From Parvularculales bacterium (GTDB lineage: Bacteria; Pseudomonadota; Alphaproteobacteria; JAPOUT01; JBAJNM01), in contig JBAJNM010000016.1 in NCBI GenBank assembly GCA_036881865.1, positions 1-35,203 of the forward strand: DNA of 35,203 bases, in the 5' to 3' direction. Shown here piece by piece: positions 7,124-16,813 of the stretch. The stretch's first letter is position 1. Each line of letters begins with the position of its first letter. The notes beneath the pieces are model-generated. The model saw only the letters and a list, made by a program, of their open reading frames with translations. It searched no databases and was not told where the DNA came from. The position numbers and the translations under genes are program-made.

Positions 7124-8080
7124 ATGACATCCTCAGAATACCGCCAGCCGTATCCTTCCATAGAGCCCTATGCCTCCGGCATGTTGCCGGTTTCTGATGG
7201 TCATACGATTTATTATGAAGAGTGCGGTAATCCTGATGGCAAGCCTGTGGTGATTGTTCACGGTGGCCCGGGAGGCGGATGCAATGCGGGGATGCGTCGC
7301 CTTCATGATCCGAAGGCGTATCGCATTATTTTATTTGACCAGCGCGGCTGTGGCCGTTCCACGCCCTATGCATCATTGGAGAACAACACTACGTGGCATT
7401 TGGTTGCGGACATGGAGCGGTTGCGGGAGCACTTGGGTATTGAGAGGTGGCAGGTGTGGGGAGGTTCCTGGGGTTCAACGTTATCGTTGGCTTATGGGGA
7501 ATGTCATCCTGACCGGGCGAGCGAGTTGATCTTACGGGGTATTTTTACTTTGCGGCGTGAGGAATTGTTATGGTTTTACCAATATGGTGCTCATGCGCTT
7601 TATCCTGATGCGTGGGAGGGTTATGTAGCTCCGATTCCGGAGGTTGAGCGGGACGATATGATGGGAGCTTATTATAAGCGCCTGACGGGGGATGACCCTG
7701 AGGAACAGTTGGCCTGTGCGCAGGCGTGGAGCATGTGGGAGGGGTCTACGATTTCACTACGGGAGAGTGCAGACCGTGTTGCGGCTTTTGGTCGTGAACG
7801 TTATGCGTTGGCATTTGCCCGTATCGAGTGTCATTATTTTGTTAATGGCGGTTTTTTGGAGCGTGATGATCAGTTGATTGCGGATGTTGGTAAGGTGCGT
7901 GACATTCCCGGGGTTATAGTTCAGGGCCGTCACGATGTTGTAACGCCGATGATGACGGCGTGGGATTTATCCCGTGCGTGGCCGGAGGCTGATTTTCGTA
8001 TTGTTCCGGATGCGGGTCATGCGTTGACGGAGCCCGGTATTACTTATGAGTTGTTGACGGCTAGCGACGGGTTCCGGTAG
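7124..8080 (+). CDS. pip: Proline iminopeptidase
   Basis: This enzyme releases N-terminal proline from small peptides in the cytoplasm. The 318-aa length is normal for the bacterial S33 family. Key parts are the oxyanion motif HGGPGGG (46-52), FDQRGCGRS (71-79), the nucleophile elbow GGSWGS with Ser115, the acidic residue in GRHDVVTP, and the catalytic His in DAGHALTEPG near the C-terminus. The C-terminus ends in FR, as is common in the family. The gene is alone on the plus strand, with a weak AAAGAGA ribosome site. An unusual G7-TT-C5 tract lies immediately upstream (7097-7110). It converges on the SDR gene 58 bp away. The gene symbol rests on family similarity; substrate specificity is not proven. 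Confidence 0.93.
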   Translation: MTSSEYRQPYPSIEPYASGMLPVSDGHTIYYEECGNPDGKPVVIVHGGPGGGCNAGMRRLHDPKAYRIILFDQRGCGRSTPYASLENNTTWHLVADMERLREHLGIERWQVWGGSWGSTLSLAYGECHPDRASELILRGIFTLRREELLWFYQYGAHALYPDAWEGYVAPIPEVERDDMMGAYYKRLTGDDPEEQLACAQAWSMWEGSTISLRESADRVAAFGRERYALAFARIECHYFVNGGFLERDDQLIADVGKVRDIPGVIVQGRHDVVTPMMTAWDLSRAWPEADFRIVPDAGHALTEPGITYELLTASDGFR

Positions 8081-8138
8081 TGGAGCATTGCGCGATGCGA
8101 TAAAACGGAGCGCCCGCACTCTCTTACAATAATTGGCT

Positions 8139-8909
8139 TTAATAATTGGCGCGGTCGGTCAGGGCACCGTCTACAATCATATTAATGCCGGTGGTAAAGG
8201 AAGACCGGGGGCTGGCAAGAAAAGTAGCCGCATTGGCAATATCTTCAGGAGTGGCCATACGCCTCATAGGGTTGCGGGCCATAGTGGTTTTAAACAAATC
8301 CGGCATGTCTTTCTCCACCATGTTCCACACGCCGCCCTCAAAATAAACTGTACCGGGAGAGACAACATTGGCGCGTACATGATCCCCCGCCGCCTGTTTA
8401 GCAACACCCTTAATATAATGTATAAGCGCTCCTTTGACAGCACCATAAGAGGAAGGTTCCGTAGCACTAACGGCGGATACGGAACCGATAGCGATAATTG
8501 CTGCATCTCCCGTTTTTGATGCCGATTGTTTGAGGTGTGGCATGGCCGCATCTACGGCTGCTACCGCACCCAGAATATCCACATTCATATTGCGCTGCCA
8601 TGCATCAGCACTGTTGCCGATGGCCATAGCGCCGGCGTTGGAAACCAGAATATCAAGTCCATCCATATCAAGGGCGGTCCGATCTACCCACGCTCCAAGA
8701 GCGTTGCTGTCTGCGATATCTACCGCCATTCCCATGGCTTTGACACCCTGACTTTCAAAATCAGCAACTCTTTCCGCCACCTGTTCGCCATTACGTGCGC
8801 ACAGTGCCAGAGTGCACCCTTCTGCCGCCAGAGTTTCGGCAATGGCGCGGCCGATGCCACGGGTTGCCCCCATGACAATGGCCTTTTTGCCTGTCAGTTT
8901 CAAGTCCAA
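8139..8909 (-). CDS. SDR-family oxidoreductase (3-oxoacyl-ACP reductase-like)
   Basis: This 256-aa classical short-chain dehydrogenase binds NAD(P)H through GATRGIG (14-20), has the NAG motif (91-93), and has the catalytic Ser143, Tyr155 and Lys159 (YGAVK). The C-terminal FLASPRSSFTTG and VDGA segments match the tetramer-forming end of FabG-like enzymes. It probably reduces or oxidises a 3-oxo/3-hydroxy acyl group or a small alcohol. It follows the thiolase gene (8933-10120) by 23 bp on the same strand, so a role in acyl-CoA turnover is likely, but the substrate is not readable. A 10-bp direct repeat AATAATTGGC (8128-8137 and 8141-8150) spans its stop codon. Confidence 0.92.
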   Translation of the reverse strand: MDLKLTGKKAIVMGATRGIGRAIAETLAAEGCTLALCARNGEQVAERVADFESQGVKAMGMAVDIADSNALGAWVDRTALDMDGLDILVSNAGAMAIGNSADAWQRNMNVDILGAVAAVDAAMPHLKQSASKTGDAAIIAIGSVSAVSATEPSSYGAVKGALIHYIKGVAKQAAGDHVRANVVSPGTVYFEGGVWNMVEKDMPDLFKTTMARNPMRRMATPEDIANAATFLASPRSSFTTGINMIVDGALTDRANY

Positions 8910-8932
8910 GGAAGAATATCCGTAAGGTTACG

Positions 8933-10120
8933 TTAGCAGACCTCAAACAGGCCTGCCGCACCCATGCCACCACCGATGCACATAGTGACCACCACGTTTT
9001 TAGCACCACGGCGTTTGCCCTCAATCAGCGCGTGGCCTGTAAGACGCGCACCGGTCATGCCATAGGGATGACCAACAGCAATAGAGCCGCCATTAACGTT
9101 ATATATCTCATTGTCAATGCCGAGTGTATCGCGACAATATAGACACTGGCTGGCGAAGGCTTCGTTGAGCTCCCATAAGTCAATGTCACCTACCTTGAGC
9201 CCAGCGCGCTCTAATAAGCGCGGCACGGCATAAACCGGCCCGATGCCCATTTCGTCCGGGTCACATCCGGCCACTGCAAAGCCACGGAAAATACCAAGAG
9301 GGTCAATATTGCGTTTTTCGGCCTCTTTGGAATCCATCACCACACAGGCGGCTGCTCCATCGGAGAGCTGACTGGCATTCCCCGCCGTTACATAATTGCC
9401 CACGCCTCGTACCGGTTGCAGACCGTTAAGACCTTCCAGCGTCGTGCTGGGCCTGTTGCACTCATCCTTGACCACTTCATAATCAACAATTTTCTCTTCA
9501 CCGGTTTCTTTGTTGATTTGTTTCATACGCGTTTTCATGGGCACGATTTCATCGTCAAACTTTCCGGACTGCTGAGCCGCTGCTGTGCGCATCTGGCTTT
9601 GCAGGGCGTATTCGTCCTGTACTTCCCGCGAGATGTTGTAACGCTCGGCTACAATATCGGCGGTTTCAATCATGGGCATCCATAAAGCGGGATAGGTCTC
9701 CATGAGTTTTTCCTCGGTGATGTTATTGAGGTTGATACCTTGCATTTGCACCATAGAGATAGATTCAACCCCCGCTCCGACAACAACGGAAGCGCCATCA
9801 CTAACAACCCGGCCCGCCGCCATAGCGATCGTTTGTAGACCGGAGGAGCAAAATCGGTTCACCGTAACACCTGACGTGGACGTGGGGCATCCTGCTGCTA
9901 TCGCCGCTAAGCGACCTACGTTCTGACCGGTAGCCCCTTCCGGGGTTCCGCACCCCATGATGACATCTTCTACTTCGCCCGGTTCAATACCAGCACGGTC
10001 AATAGCGTGTTTGACGGCATGGCCTCCTATGCTTGCGCCATGGGTTATGTTGAAACCACCACGGGCTGACTTGGCAAGTCCCGTACGGGCTGTCGATACG
10101 ATAACGGCTTCTCTGGTCAT
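8933..10120 (-). CDS. Acetyl-CoA C-acyltransferase (thiolase)
   Basis: Thiolases cleave 3-oxoacyl-CoA to acetyl-CoA and a shortened acyl-CoA, or condense two acyl-CoAs. The 395-aa protein has the acyl-accepting Cys91 ([10 protein letters not shown]), the NEAFA motif, the active-site His351 (VGHPYGMTG) and the second Cys381 (CIGGGMG). Length and motifs are those of the degradative type. An AGGGAG ribosome site lies 6 nt before the ATG. The gene leads a two-gene unit with the SDR downstream and is divergent from the hotdog gene at 10322. A second thiolase lies at 17280-18488, so the block carries two paralogues that may differ in chain-length preference. Confidence 0.95.
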   Translation of the reverse strand: MTREAVIVSTARTGLAKSARGGFNITHGASIGGHAVKHAIDRAGIEPGEVEDVIMGCGTPEGATGQNVGRLAAIAAGCPTSTSGVTVNRFCSSGLQTIAMAAGRVVSDGASVVVGAGVESISMVQMQGINLNNITEEKLMETYPALWMPMIETADIVAERYNISREVQDEYALQSQMRTAAAQQSGKFDDEIVPMKTRMKQINKETGEEKIVDYEVVKDECNRPSTTLEGLNGLQPVRGVGNYVTAGNASQLSDGAAACVVMDSKEAEKRNIDPLGIFRGFAVAGCDPDEMGIGPVYAVPRLLERAGLKVGDIDLWELNEAFASQCLYCRDTLGIDNEIYNVNGGSIAVGHPYGMTGARLTGHALIEGKRRGAKNVVVTMCIGGGMGAAGLFEVC

Positions 10121-10321
10121 GAAATCTCCCTCTTAAAAATAAACGAGTAGCAAATTTATATCTTGTGCAACCCAAACCATAGACACTCCGGCAAGGTGCG
10201 CCAAGTAAAAAAACACCATGGCTACGGATACCTCGAGGAGCCTCTGGACAGGAGCATTATAAAAGCCATACTCTTAGGCGTTTAGGGGTCCGTTGTCCCT
10301 TTTTGAGAAACATGAGAATTA

Positions 10322-10774
10322 ATGTCTTTGTCGCCCCCAACGCCTCCTGACGGGTACCAGCCCCTGTCTGCTACGGGTCTTCTGGTCTCTGTCGGGGCTG
10401 TTTTTTGCCGTTCTGACGAGACCGCCGGACAAGAGGAGACGCATTTATGGTGTCACCCTGAGACGGGTGTTTCTGAGGGGGGGCTTATGCTGGAGTTAGC
10501 GCGGAGTGCGCTTGAGGTTCATGGGCGGTTTATGACGACGTCAGAGGTAGGTGAACTGCTTTCCCTGTCATGCGATTTCACTAGTGCAGGAGGGGATGCA
10601 CCGGAGTTAACGCCTAATGTTTCGCTCGTAGCCCTTGCCCGTGTTATACGTGCGACACGTTCTATTTTATTTTTGGAGGCCACGGTGCATCATGCCGTCC
10701 CTCCTGATGTTAATCCTGATAGCAAGGATGCCTCACCGCTTCTTATGGCCAGTGCTTTATGGCGGCGGGGATAA
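10322..10774 (+). CDS. Divergent PaaI-like hotdog thioesterase (putative)
   Basis: The 150-aa protein starts MSLSPPTPPDGYQPL and shows the layout of a single hotdog fold: a central helix around EGGLMLELARSAL (52-64) followed by strands ending in LVALARVIRATRSILFLEA. In PaaI-like thioesterases this helix normally begins HGG and carries an acidic catalytic residue (about LaDxA). Here the His is Glu and the acid position is Arg, so catalysis may differ or be lost. Known family members hydrolyse acyl-CoA or aryl-CoA thioesters. The gene is alone between the divergent thiolase and the convergent dienoyl-CoA isomerase, a context fitting acyl-CoA metabolism. Family assignment is tentative. Confidence 0.5.
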   Translation: MSLSPPTPPDGYQPLSATGLLVSVGAVFCRSDETAGQEETHLWCHPETGVSEGGLMLELARSALEVHGRFMTTSEVGELLSLSCDFTSAGGDAPELTPNVSLVALARVIRATRSILFLEATVHHAVPPDVNPDSKDASPLLMASALWRRG

Positions 10775-10858
10775 GCAGATGAGGACTTAATACTCTAGGG
10801 ACGTGGAAACGGTCTTGAGAAAACGGCCTGACTTTTCCCTGATTTTTCTTTGTCCGTG

Positions 10859-11704
10859 CTAGCCTGCTTTGCGGTCGGCGAGCAGGTCAGAGAATGTCGG
10901 GTCGCGTTTTTCAGCTTTGGCGGTTACGGCCTCTCCAATATCACGGTTCGGCATCATGCCTGACTGCCAAAGGGCTACATGTCTGAGCCCTTCTTCAATG
11001 GTATGATCACGACCATAGTTGAGGATTTCCTTCGTACCCCATATCGCCATGGGAGAACGGGCGGCAATCTCGCGGGCCAGTTCCATGACCTTTGCTATCA
11101 TGGCGTCATGGTCAGCAAAGACCTCGTTGATAAAACCCAACGCTTTTGCTTCTTCCGCATACAAGCGGCGACCCGTATAGGCTAACTCGCGCGCTAAGCC
11201 TTCAGGTACAAGACGTGGGAAGCGCGGGAAAGTACCAACATCGGCCGTGAGGGCGATATTGATTTCCTGAATACAGAAAAACGCATCTTGTGTGGAATAG
11301 CGCATATCGCAAGCCGAGGCGAAATCTACAGCACCTCCGATACATGCTCCATGTGCGGCCATCAGCACCGGAGCCCGGGCAGCTTCAAGGCAGGAGAATG
11401 TTTTCTGAAGTTCTAAGACATGACGAAAAAATTGTCCGCGTGTCCGGGATTGCTCAGCTTTCTCTTGGTCTGCGGCATCGCTACTGAGGCCTCCAAAGGC
11501 CGATAAATCCAGCCCTGCCGAAAAATGACGTCCCTGAGCCGAGATAACAATCACCCGGGCACGGGCGTTTTCATCAATATCCCGAACAATCTCCGGCAAT
11601 TCGCGCCAGAAAGCCGGTGTTATGGTGTTGAGCGCCTCGGGTCGCGATAACACAATATGGGCAATATTTTTGTTGATAGACACATCAAAACATTCGTAAG
11701 CCAT
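10859..11704 (-). CDS. Delta3,5-Delta2,4-dienoyl-CoA isomerase-like crotonase
   Basis: This 281-aa crotonase most resembles the dienoyl-CoA isomerase (ECH1) branch. That enzyme shifts 3,5-dienoyl-CoA to 2,4-dienoyl-CoA during breakdown of odd-numbered double bonds. All three acidic residues of rat ECH1 have counterparts: Asp127 (GGAVDFASACD), Glu147 (IQEINIAL) and Asp155 (TADVGTFPR). The oxyanion-hole segment is RHFSAGLDLSAF (59-70). An ordinary enoyl-CoA hydratase would have Glu at the first of these positions. An AAGGA site precedes the ATG. It is divergent from the MaoC gene and works logically with the 2,4-dienoyl-CoA reductase at 21347. Family is certain; the isomerase subtype is likely. 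Confidence 0.88.
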   Translation of the reverse strand: MAYECFDVSINKNIAHIVLSRPEALNTITPAFWRELPEIVRDIDENARARVIVISAQGRHFSAGLDLSAFGGLSSDAADQEKAEQSRTRGQFFRHVLELQKTFSCLEAARAPVLMAAHGACIGGAVDFASACDMRYSTQDAFFCIQEINIALTADVGTFPRFPRLVPEGLARELAYTGRRLYAEEAKALGFINEVFADHDAMIAKVMELAREIAARSPMAIWGTKEILNYGRDHTIEEGLRHVALWQSGMMPNRDIGEAVTAKAEKRDPTFSDLLADRKAG

Positions 11705-11785
11705 GAGGATATTCCTTCTCGTTTATTGATAGCACCGCCACCGACAGCACTGACCAGTTTGCCGATAGCGCTAACAGGGATTACT

Positions 11786-11803
11786 CTGCTATTAATTTAG
11801 CAG
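11786..11803. promoter_or_regulatory. Palindrome in the ech/maoC divergent promoter
   Basis: CTGCTA (11786-11791) and TAGCAG (11798-11803) are perfect inverted arms around TTAATT. The element sits in the 140-bp region between the divergent isomerase and MaoC genes, 42 bp before the MaoC start, so one regulator bound here could control both directions. The regulator is unknown; a TetR- or FadR-type protein would be typical for such pathways. Confidence 0.4.
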
Positions 11804-11844
11804 GGCTTTGCCGTAACGCAATAAGCAAAAAAGAGAGGAAACCC

Positions 11845-12696
11845 ATGGCCATAGATTATGACCACATTATGTCGCTGCAAAAAAAAGATGAACCATTCTC
11901 CTACACAGACCGGGAGACCATGCTGTATGGGTTGGGAGTAGGGTTTGGTCGCGACCCGATGAACGAGAATGAACTCGCCTTTGTCTATGAGAAAAACCTC
12001 AAGACGATACCATCCATGGCGACGGTCATTGCGTGGGGTGCGGGTTCTATGCGCGAGAGCGGCATTAACTATCTGATGGTCGTTCACGGTGAGCAGCGGT
12101 TGACGCTGCACCGTCCCTTGCCTGCAGTGGCGGATATTTTGGCGGACAGCCGGGTGACGGGAGTTTATGACAAGGGAGCCGATAAGGGAGCCCTTATTGT
12201 AACGGAGACCGCATTGCGCCTTGCGGATACGGGCGAGCCTTTGTGCACACTGGGCTCAACGACGTTTGCCCGTGGTGATGGTGGCTTTGGGGGACCAAGG
12301 GAGGGTGCTCCGACACCCCATATATTACCTGATCGTGTCCCTGATCTGACATGTGAAGTTGAAACCCGTCCTGATCAGGCCTTGTTGTATCGTTTGTCGG
12401 GAGACCGTAATCCTCTTCATTCTGATCCGGAGGTTGCTTCGGATGCCGGATTCCCCAAGCCTATCCTCCATGGGCTCTGTACGTATGGTTCGGCCTGTCG
12501 TGGGCTTATCGGCAGCGTTTGTGATTTTGATGCCGCCTCTATTCGCCAGTTTGACGTGCGGTTTTCATCACCTGTCTTTCCCGGTGAAACCGTAGTATTG
12601 GATATTTGGCGTGATGGCGATGTGGTATCTTTCCTTGCCCGTGTTAAAGAGCGGGATGCGACCGTGCTCAACAATGGCAAATGCATTTTGGGTTAG
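11845..12696 (+). CDS. MaoC-family (R)-specific enoyl-CoA hydratase, double hotdog
   Basis: The 283-aa protein has two hotdog halves. The C-terminal half carries the hydratase-2 motif YRLSGDRNPLHSDPEVA (182-198) with Asp187, Asn189 and His192, followed by FPKPILHGLCTYG. The N-terminal half is degenerate and likely binds the acyl chain. This layout is that of the hydratase-2 domain of peroxisomal multifunctional enzyme 2 and of bacterial homologues, which hydrate trans-2-enoyl-CoA to (3R)-hydroxyacyl-CoA. GAGAGGAAA precedes the ATG. The next gene overlaps its 3' end by 16 nt, so the two are translated from one mRNA. With the FadB-like enzyme, which is expected to give the (3S) form, the block could make both stereoisomers. 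Confidence 0.92.
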   Translation: MAIDYDHIMSLQKKDEPFSYTDRETMLYGLGVGFGRDPMNENELAFVYEKNLKTIPSMATVIAWGAGSMRESGINYLMVVHGEQRLTLHRPLPAVADILADSRVTGVYDKGADKGALIVTETALRLADTGEPLCTLGSTTFARGDGGFGGPREGAPTPHILPDRVPDLTCEVETRPDQALLYRLSGDRNPLHSDPEVASDAGFPKPILHGLCTYGSACRGLIGSVCDFDAASIRQFDVRFSSPVFPGETVVLDIWRDGDVVSFLARVKERDATVLNNGKCILG

Positions 12697-13613
12697 GGTC
12701 GGTGGAAGAGCTCGTTCGCAATAGCGTTCAGACGTGGGAATGCGACCAGATGGGGCATCTCAACGTACAGTTTTATTTAACGCGTGCTGATGAGGGTCTG
12801 GCCATCCTCGGACATAAAGTAGGGTTAGGTCCCGGAACGCTCCGTGAGGCGGGCCTTGTGCTGACGGCACAGGAGCAGCACATACGGTTTCATCGTGAAC
12901 AACGCCCGGGGGCAGCTTACTTTCTGCGTGGTGGTATTGTAAGTCACAGGGCGGAAGCCCTGAGCGTGTATCAGGAAATGGTCAGCACCATATCCGGAGA
13001 GGTTGCTGCTACCATGGCGGTTGAGGCGGTTGTTGCTGAAGTTCATACCCGTAGTGTGCGTGTGATGCCGGATGGGGTGAGTGGAAAGGTGGGCGGTATT
13101 ATGGTTACCGTGCCCGATCATGGTAAGCCGCGCGGTATTACTATGACACCGCCTGTTCCGACACCACAGTGGACCGAAGCGCTGGCCTCCGGTATGCGGC
13201 CTATCTGGCGGGGGGCAGTTGAGCATTATATGTGTGCTCCGGATGGTGTGATGACCGGCCAGTATCTTGTGGGATGTATCTCTGCGGGTATTTCTAATTT
13301 GTTGTTTCAGACATCGGGTCGTAACCGTGAAGGTGAAGAAAATATCGGCGGTGCGGTGTTGGAGTATCGCTTGCTTCACCACAACCGGCCCCAAGCAGGA
13401 GATATAGTGGGAGTTTGCAGTGGCTTAAAGGCCGTAGGCGGCAAAACTCTAACGTGGATTCATTGGATTTTTGATTTAGAATCAGAAACCATCGCCACGA
13501 CTGCTGAAGCAGTTGCCGTTACGATGGATTTAAGAGAGCGTCGCGCCGTTGCCATGCCTGATGAGATGCGCACCCGAATGGAAGATCAAATTATCCCCGG
13601 CATTGGGGTGTAA
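12681..13613 (+). CDS. Tandem hotdog acyl-CoA thioesterase (4HBT-like)
   Basis: The 310-aa protein has two hotdog repeats. The first has the 4HBT-type motif WECDQMGHLNVQFYL near residues 19-33, where Asp is the usual catalytic acid. The second has PIWRGAVEHYMCAPDGVM and a GHxN-like region replaced by other residues, so probably only one active site works. Such enzymes hydrolyse acyl-CoA to free acid and CoA. The ATG at 12681 lies inside the end of the MaoC gene in another frame; a GTG at 12702 is an alternative start. It converges on the alpha/beta hydrolase with 5 bp between stops. Coupling with MaoC suggests release of CoA or removal of blocked intermediates. Confidence 0.8.
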   Translation: MHFGLGSVEELVRNSVQTWECDQMGHLNVQFYLTRADEGLAILGHKVGLGPGTLREAGLVLTAQEQHIRFHREQRPGAAYFLRGGIVSHRAEALSVYQEMVSTISGEVAATMAVEAVVAEVHTRSVRVMPDGVSGKVGGIMVTVPDHGKPRGITMTPPVPTPQWTEALASGMRPIWRGAVEHYMCAPDGVMTGQYLVGCISAGISNLLFQTSGRNREGEENIGGAVLEYRLLHHNRPQAGDIVGVCSGLKAVGGKTLTWIHWIFDLESETIATTAEAVAVTMDLRERRAVAMPDEMRTRMEDQIIPGIGV

Positions 13614-13618
13614 CGCTA

Positions 13619-14521
13619 TCAGCATAAGGCGCTAAGGCGCTCAATGACGTTGCGGGCGTGTTCCGGTTTTTCCATGGGTAGGAAGTGACTTGCTCCCAAA
13701 CAACATTCCATAAAGGCTAAAGAGCGTTTTTGACGCAAGGCGACTCGGGTAAGGGGGCGGCAGGTAGAGCCGGTTTGCGCATATAAGACGGCAAAGGAAT
13801 GAGACATCTGCCGTATTAACTTCAGCGCGTTATGGGAGCGGCTTTCAAATGTCGCCGCCTCCCATGCCGGACGGCATGACAGGGTTACGCCGTCTTTTGT
13901 GTCACGCATGCCGTCTTCCACATAATCCCGCAACATAGTCTCCGGCCAGCTGCGAAAGGCGCCCTTTCCCTGCCAGGCGCGTATGGCAGTCTCCCGTGAT
14001 GGCCAGTCGGTGCGTCTTCGCCGTGCGCTCGTTGCCAGAGACGATGCCCCACCGGGTGAGGGCAAGTGCAACAGGTGCGCCCAATGTACTAGACTATAGG
14101 CGCTGCGGGGGATCAGAACCGGATCTAACAGCGCCAGCCCGCGTACTAAGTCCGGTCTTTTTACAGCTGCCATCATGCTGGTTGTGCCCCCCATAGAATG
14201 TCCTGCCAACAATACCGGCTCTCCGGTTTCATGAACTATGGTTTCAAGCACATGAATGAGATCGTCCCGGTATATGCTCCAGTCCTGTGCCATCTCTTCC
14301 GGTGTAGGAAGGTCCGTCGTGCCATGACCACGGGCATCGGAGGCCCAAACATGAAACTGTGCTGCAAGAGGCGAGAGAAGTTCTTTGTACGTGTGGGCGT
14401 TAAATCCGGTGGCATGGGCAAAGTGAAGGGCAGGGCGATGTTCACCTGACGGCGGACACCACTCCAGAAACGAAACCGCACCGGTATCTCTCTCCAGAGA
14501 GCGCCGGGTCATCTGTGTCAT
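13619..14521 (-). CDS. Alpha/beta hydrolase
   Basis: The 300-aa protein has an alpha/beta-hydrolase core: the oxyanion region FAHATGF (34-40), DARGHGTTD (62-70), the nucleophile elbow AGHSMGG with Ser109, and a C-terminal His in GASHFLPMEKPE. It probably hydrolyses an ester or thioester; the substrate is not readable. A cap region around residues 150-200 is rich in Arg and Trp. Its ATG follows the stop of the FadB-like gene with no spacing (TAA then ATG), so it is translationally coupled to that enzyme and likely serves the same pathway. This is the last gene of the 18488-13619 minus-strand unit. Confidence 0.88.
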   Translation of the reverse strand: MTQMTRRSLERDTGAVSFLEWCPPSGEHRPALHFAHATGFNAHTYKELLSPLAAQFHVWASDARGHGTTDLPTPEEMAQDWSIYRDDLIHVLETIVHETGEPVLLAGHSMGGTTSMMAAVKRPDLVRGLALLDPVLIPRSAYSLVHWAHLLHLPSPGGASSLATSARRRRTDWPSRETAIRAWQGKGAFRSWPETMLRDYVEDGMRDTKDGVTLSCRPAWEAATFESRSHNALKLIRQMSHSFAVLYAQTGSTCRPLTRVALRQKRSLAFMECCLGASHFLPMEKPEHARNVIERLSALC

Positions 14522-16738
14522 TTAAGCGGCCCGTTTGGCTTCCGGATTAAAGCGGGCATAGAATGTGTCGCCCTTTGCTGCCATATCGCGTAACAGGGCA
14601 GGGGGAGAAAAGCGCTCACCATATTGTTGCGCCAAACGGTCACACTTCTCAACAAAGGCGGCAACACCAACCATGTCAATCAAAGAGAGCGGTCCGCCTG
14701 TCCATGGTGCAAAGCCCCAGCCCAGAATAGCACCCACATCTGCATCACGCACATCAGTGACCACCTGCTCCTCAAAACAACGGGCCGCTTCCAGCGCTTG
14801 GATATACAAAAAGCGGGTCTTTAACTCTTCCACATCCACCTCATCCATGCCTTTGTGGGCAGGTGTTAGATCAGCCAGTCCCGGCCATAAACATTTCTCG
14901 TCTTTTTTGTTCCCGTCTGCCGGATAGTCATAAAAGCCTTTGTTATTTTTGCGCCCCAAACGACCATGCGTGACCACCATTGCCTCAATGAGGGCATCCG
15001 CCGGAGATTCACGATATTTATCGCCCAAATCTTTGCGGGTCTGCTGGCGAACCTTGTATCCCAGTTCAAGGGATATTTCGTCATTGAGAGCCAGAGGGGC
15101 TACAGGCATACCGGTCATGCGACCTGCATTCTCAACCATCGCCGGAGCAATCCCTTCTGCCAGCATAGCGATGCCTTCGCCTACATAGGTGCCAAAACAG
15201 CGCGAGGTGTAAAACCCGCGGCTATCATTGACCACAATAGGGGTTTTGCCGATGGCACGGACATAATCTATGGCGCAGGCAAGGGCTGCATCGTTTGTCT
15301 CCTGACCCAAAATGATTTCCACCAACTGCATCCGGTCAACCGGAGAGAAAAAATGGATGCCGATAAAGTGATTCTTGTTTTTGCTCACCTCAGCAAGACC
15401 CGTAATGGGCAGGGTTGAGGTGTTAGAGGCAAAAACGGCCTGACCTTCTAGCTGCGCCTCTGCCTTTTTGGTTACATCTGCTTTTATGACGCGGTCTTCA
15501 AAGACAGCCTCTATCACCAGATCACACCCCTGAAGATCTTCATAGGATTTAGTAGGTGTGATACGCGCAAGAAGATCTTGTTTCTTGTTTTCTGTGGTTC
15601 TGCCTTTTTCAATTTGCTTGTCCAGCAAGGTGGTGGAGTAGGCTTTGCCCTTTTCGGCAGAATCCTGATCACGGTCCAGCAATATGACGTTCATTCCCGC
15701 CTTTGCTGATACGTAGGCAATACCGGCACCCATCATGCCGGCACCAAGGATGCCGAGTTTTTTCACGGAGCGGGGGGCTATGTTTGAAGGGCGACGTGCT
15801 CCCTTGTTGAGAGCCTGCATGGATAAAAATAAAGAACGGATCATGTTTTTTGATACCGGATGCAGCATGGCTTTGGTGAAATAGCGGGATTCAATACGCA
15901 GGCCCGCCTCAATGGGGACCTGAAGCCCTTCGTACACACAGGACATAATATATTCCTGAGCGGGATAGTTGCCGAATGTGTTCTTGCGCAATTGAGCATT
16001 GCCGAAGGTAAAGGCTGCACGGCTACCCATATCATGGGGGCCGCCGCCCGGAATGCGGTATCTTTTTTTATCCCACGGTTGGGTGGAATCGCCGTCTTCA
16101 CGAATCCAGCGTTTCGCTTCATCTACCAAAACGTCCGGTGATACCACTTTGTGAATGATGTTTTTCTCCAGTGCTTTTGCAGGTGATAGGTTTTTTCCCT
16201 GCATAATAAGGGGAAGCGCCTGAGCAGCACCAATCATGCGGGGTAGGCGTTGTGTGCCACCTCCGCCCGGTAGCAGACCAACTTTGGCTTCGGGAAGACC
16301 CAGTTGGGTTTTGGGGTTATCCGATGCCACCCGATAATGACACGCAAGAGTTACCTCAAGACCACCTCCAAGGGCTGAGCCATTGATCGCCGCTGCAACC
16401 GGTTTTCCACTGGTTTCCAGTTTGCGTAACTGCATATTAAAGCTCAGATTGTTCTCATAGAGGGTGCGGGTGCGTTCTTCTTGTGAGAGAGGTGCCTGTT
16501 CGCCGTTTCGGGGGGTTGATTCCAGCATGGATAAATCAGCACCGGCACAAAAAGCATCCTTTCCGGAGGTGATGACTGCTCCTTTTATGGAGCCATCGGT
16601 TGCGATCTGGTCAATAATGGTGCTTAGCTCTGTAAGCGAACTCTGGCTTAGTACGTTCATAGAGCGGTTCGGCATATCCCAAACAACAAGTGCTATACCA
16701 TCTTTGTCTACGTCAAGGGAGAAGTTTTCAAAAGCCAT
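14522..16738 (-). CDS. Bifunctional enoyl-CoA hydratase / 3-hydroxyacyl-CoA dehydrogenase (FadB/FadJ-like)
   Basis: The 738-aa enzyme carries two beta-oxidation activities. The N-terminal crotonase domain (about 1-190) has the oxyanion stretch [10 protein letters not shown] (61-70) and both catalytic Glu: Glu128 ([10 protein letters not shown]) and Glu150 (GLPEAKVG). The dehydrogenase domain starts near residue 330 with [15 protein letters not shown], the NAD-binding fold. It contains [15 protein letters not shown] with the catalytic-His region, then the C-terminal 3HCDH repeats that include NNKGFYDYP. Both active sites look intact. An AGGAAAC site precedes the ATG. It lies in a unit with thiolase, VOC and alpha/beta hydrolase genes, so a hydration-oxidation-thiolysis route is encoded together. 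fadB and fadJ cannot be told apart by sequence alone here, so no symbol is given. Confidence 0.95.
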   Translation of the reverse strand: MAFENFSLDVDKDGIALVVWDMPNRSMNVLSQSSLTELSTIIDQIATDGSIKGAVITSGKDAFCAGADLSMLESTPRNGEQAPLSQEERTRTLYENNLSFNMQLRKLETSGKPVAAAINGSALGGGLEVTLACHYRVASDNPKTQLGLPEAKVGLLPGGGGTQRLPRMIGAAQALPLIMQGKNLSPAKALEKNIIHKVVSPDVLVDEAKRWIREDGDSTQPWDKKRYRIPGGGPHDMGSRAAFTFGNAQLRKNTFGNYPAQEYIMSCVYEGLQVPIEAGLRIESRYFTKAMLHPVSKNMIRSLFLSMQALNKGARRPSNIAPRSVKKLGILGAGMMGAGIAYVSAKAGMNVILLDRDQDSAEKGKAYSTTLLDKQIEKGRTTENKKQDLLARITPTKSYEDLQGCDLVIEAVFEDRVIKADVTKKAEAQLEGQAVFASNTSTLPITGLAEVSKNKNHFIGIHFFSPVDRMQLVEIILGQETNDAALACAIDYVRAIGKTPIVVNDSRGFYTSRCFGTYVGEGIAMLAEGIAPAMVENAGRMTGMPVAPLALNDEISLELGYKVRQQTRKDLGDKYRESPADALIEAMVVTHGRLGRKNNKGFYDYPADGNKKDEKCLWPGLADLTPAHKGMDEVDVEELKTRFLYIQALEAARCFEEQVVTDVRDADVGAILGWGFAPWTGGPLSLIDMVGVAAFVEKCDRLAQQYGERFSPPALLRDMAAKGDTFYARFNPEAKRAA

Positions 16739-16813
16739 TGATGTTTCCTGTTTTTCTTTTTGTTAATTTTCGTGAGTTGGTTTACTTAAATGGTGTTGTG
16801 TTGACCTATGTAA

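Noticed and set aside
14522-16738. Assigning the two-domain enzyme firmly as fadJ or fadB
   Set aside because: The domain order fits both; distinguishing them needs phylogeny.
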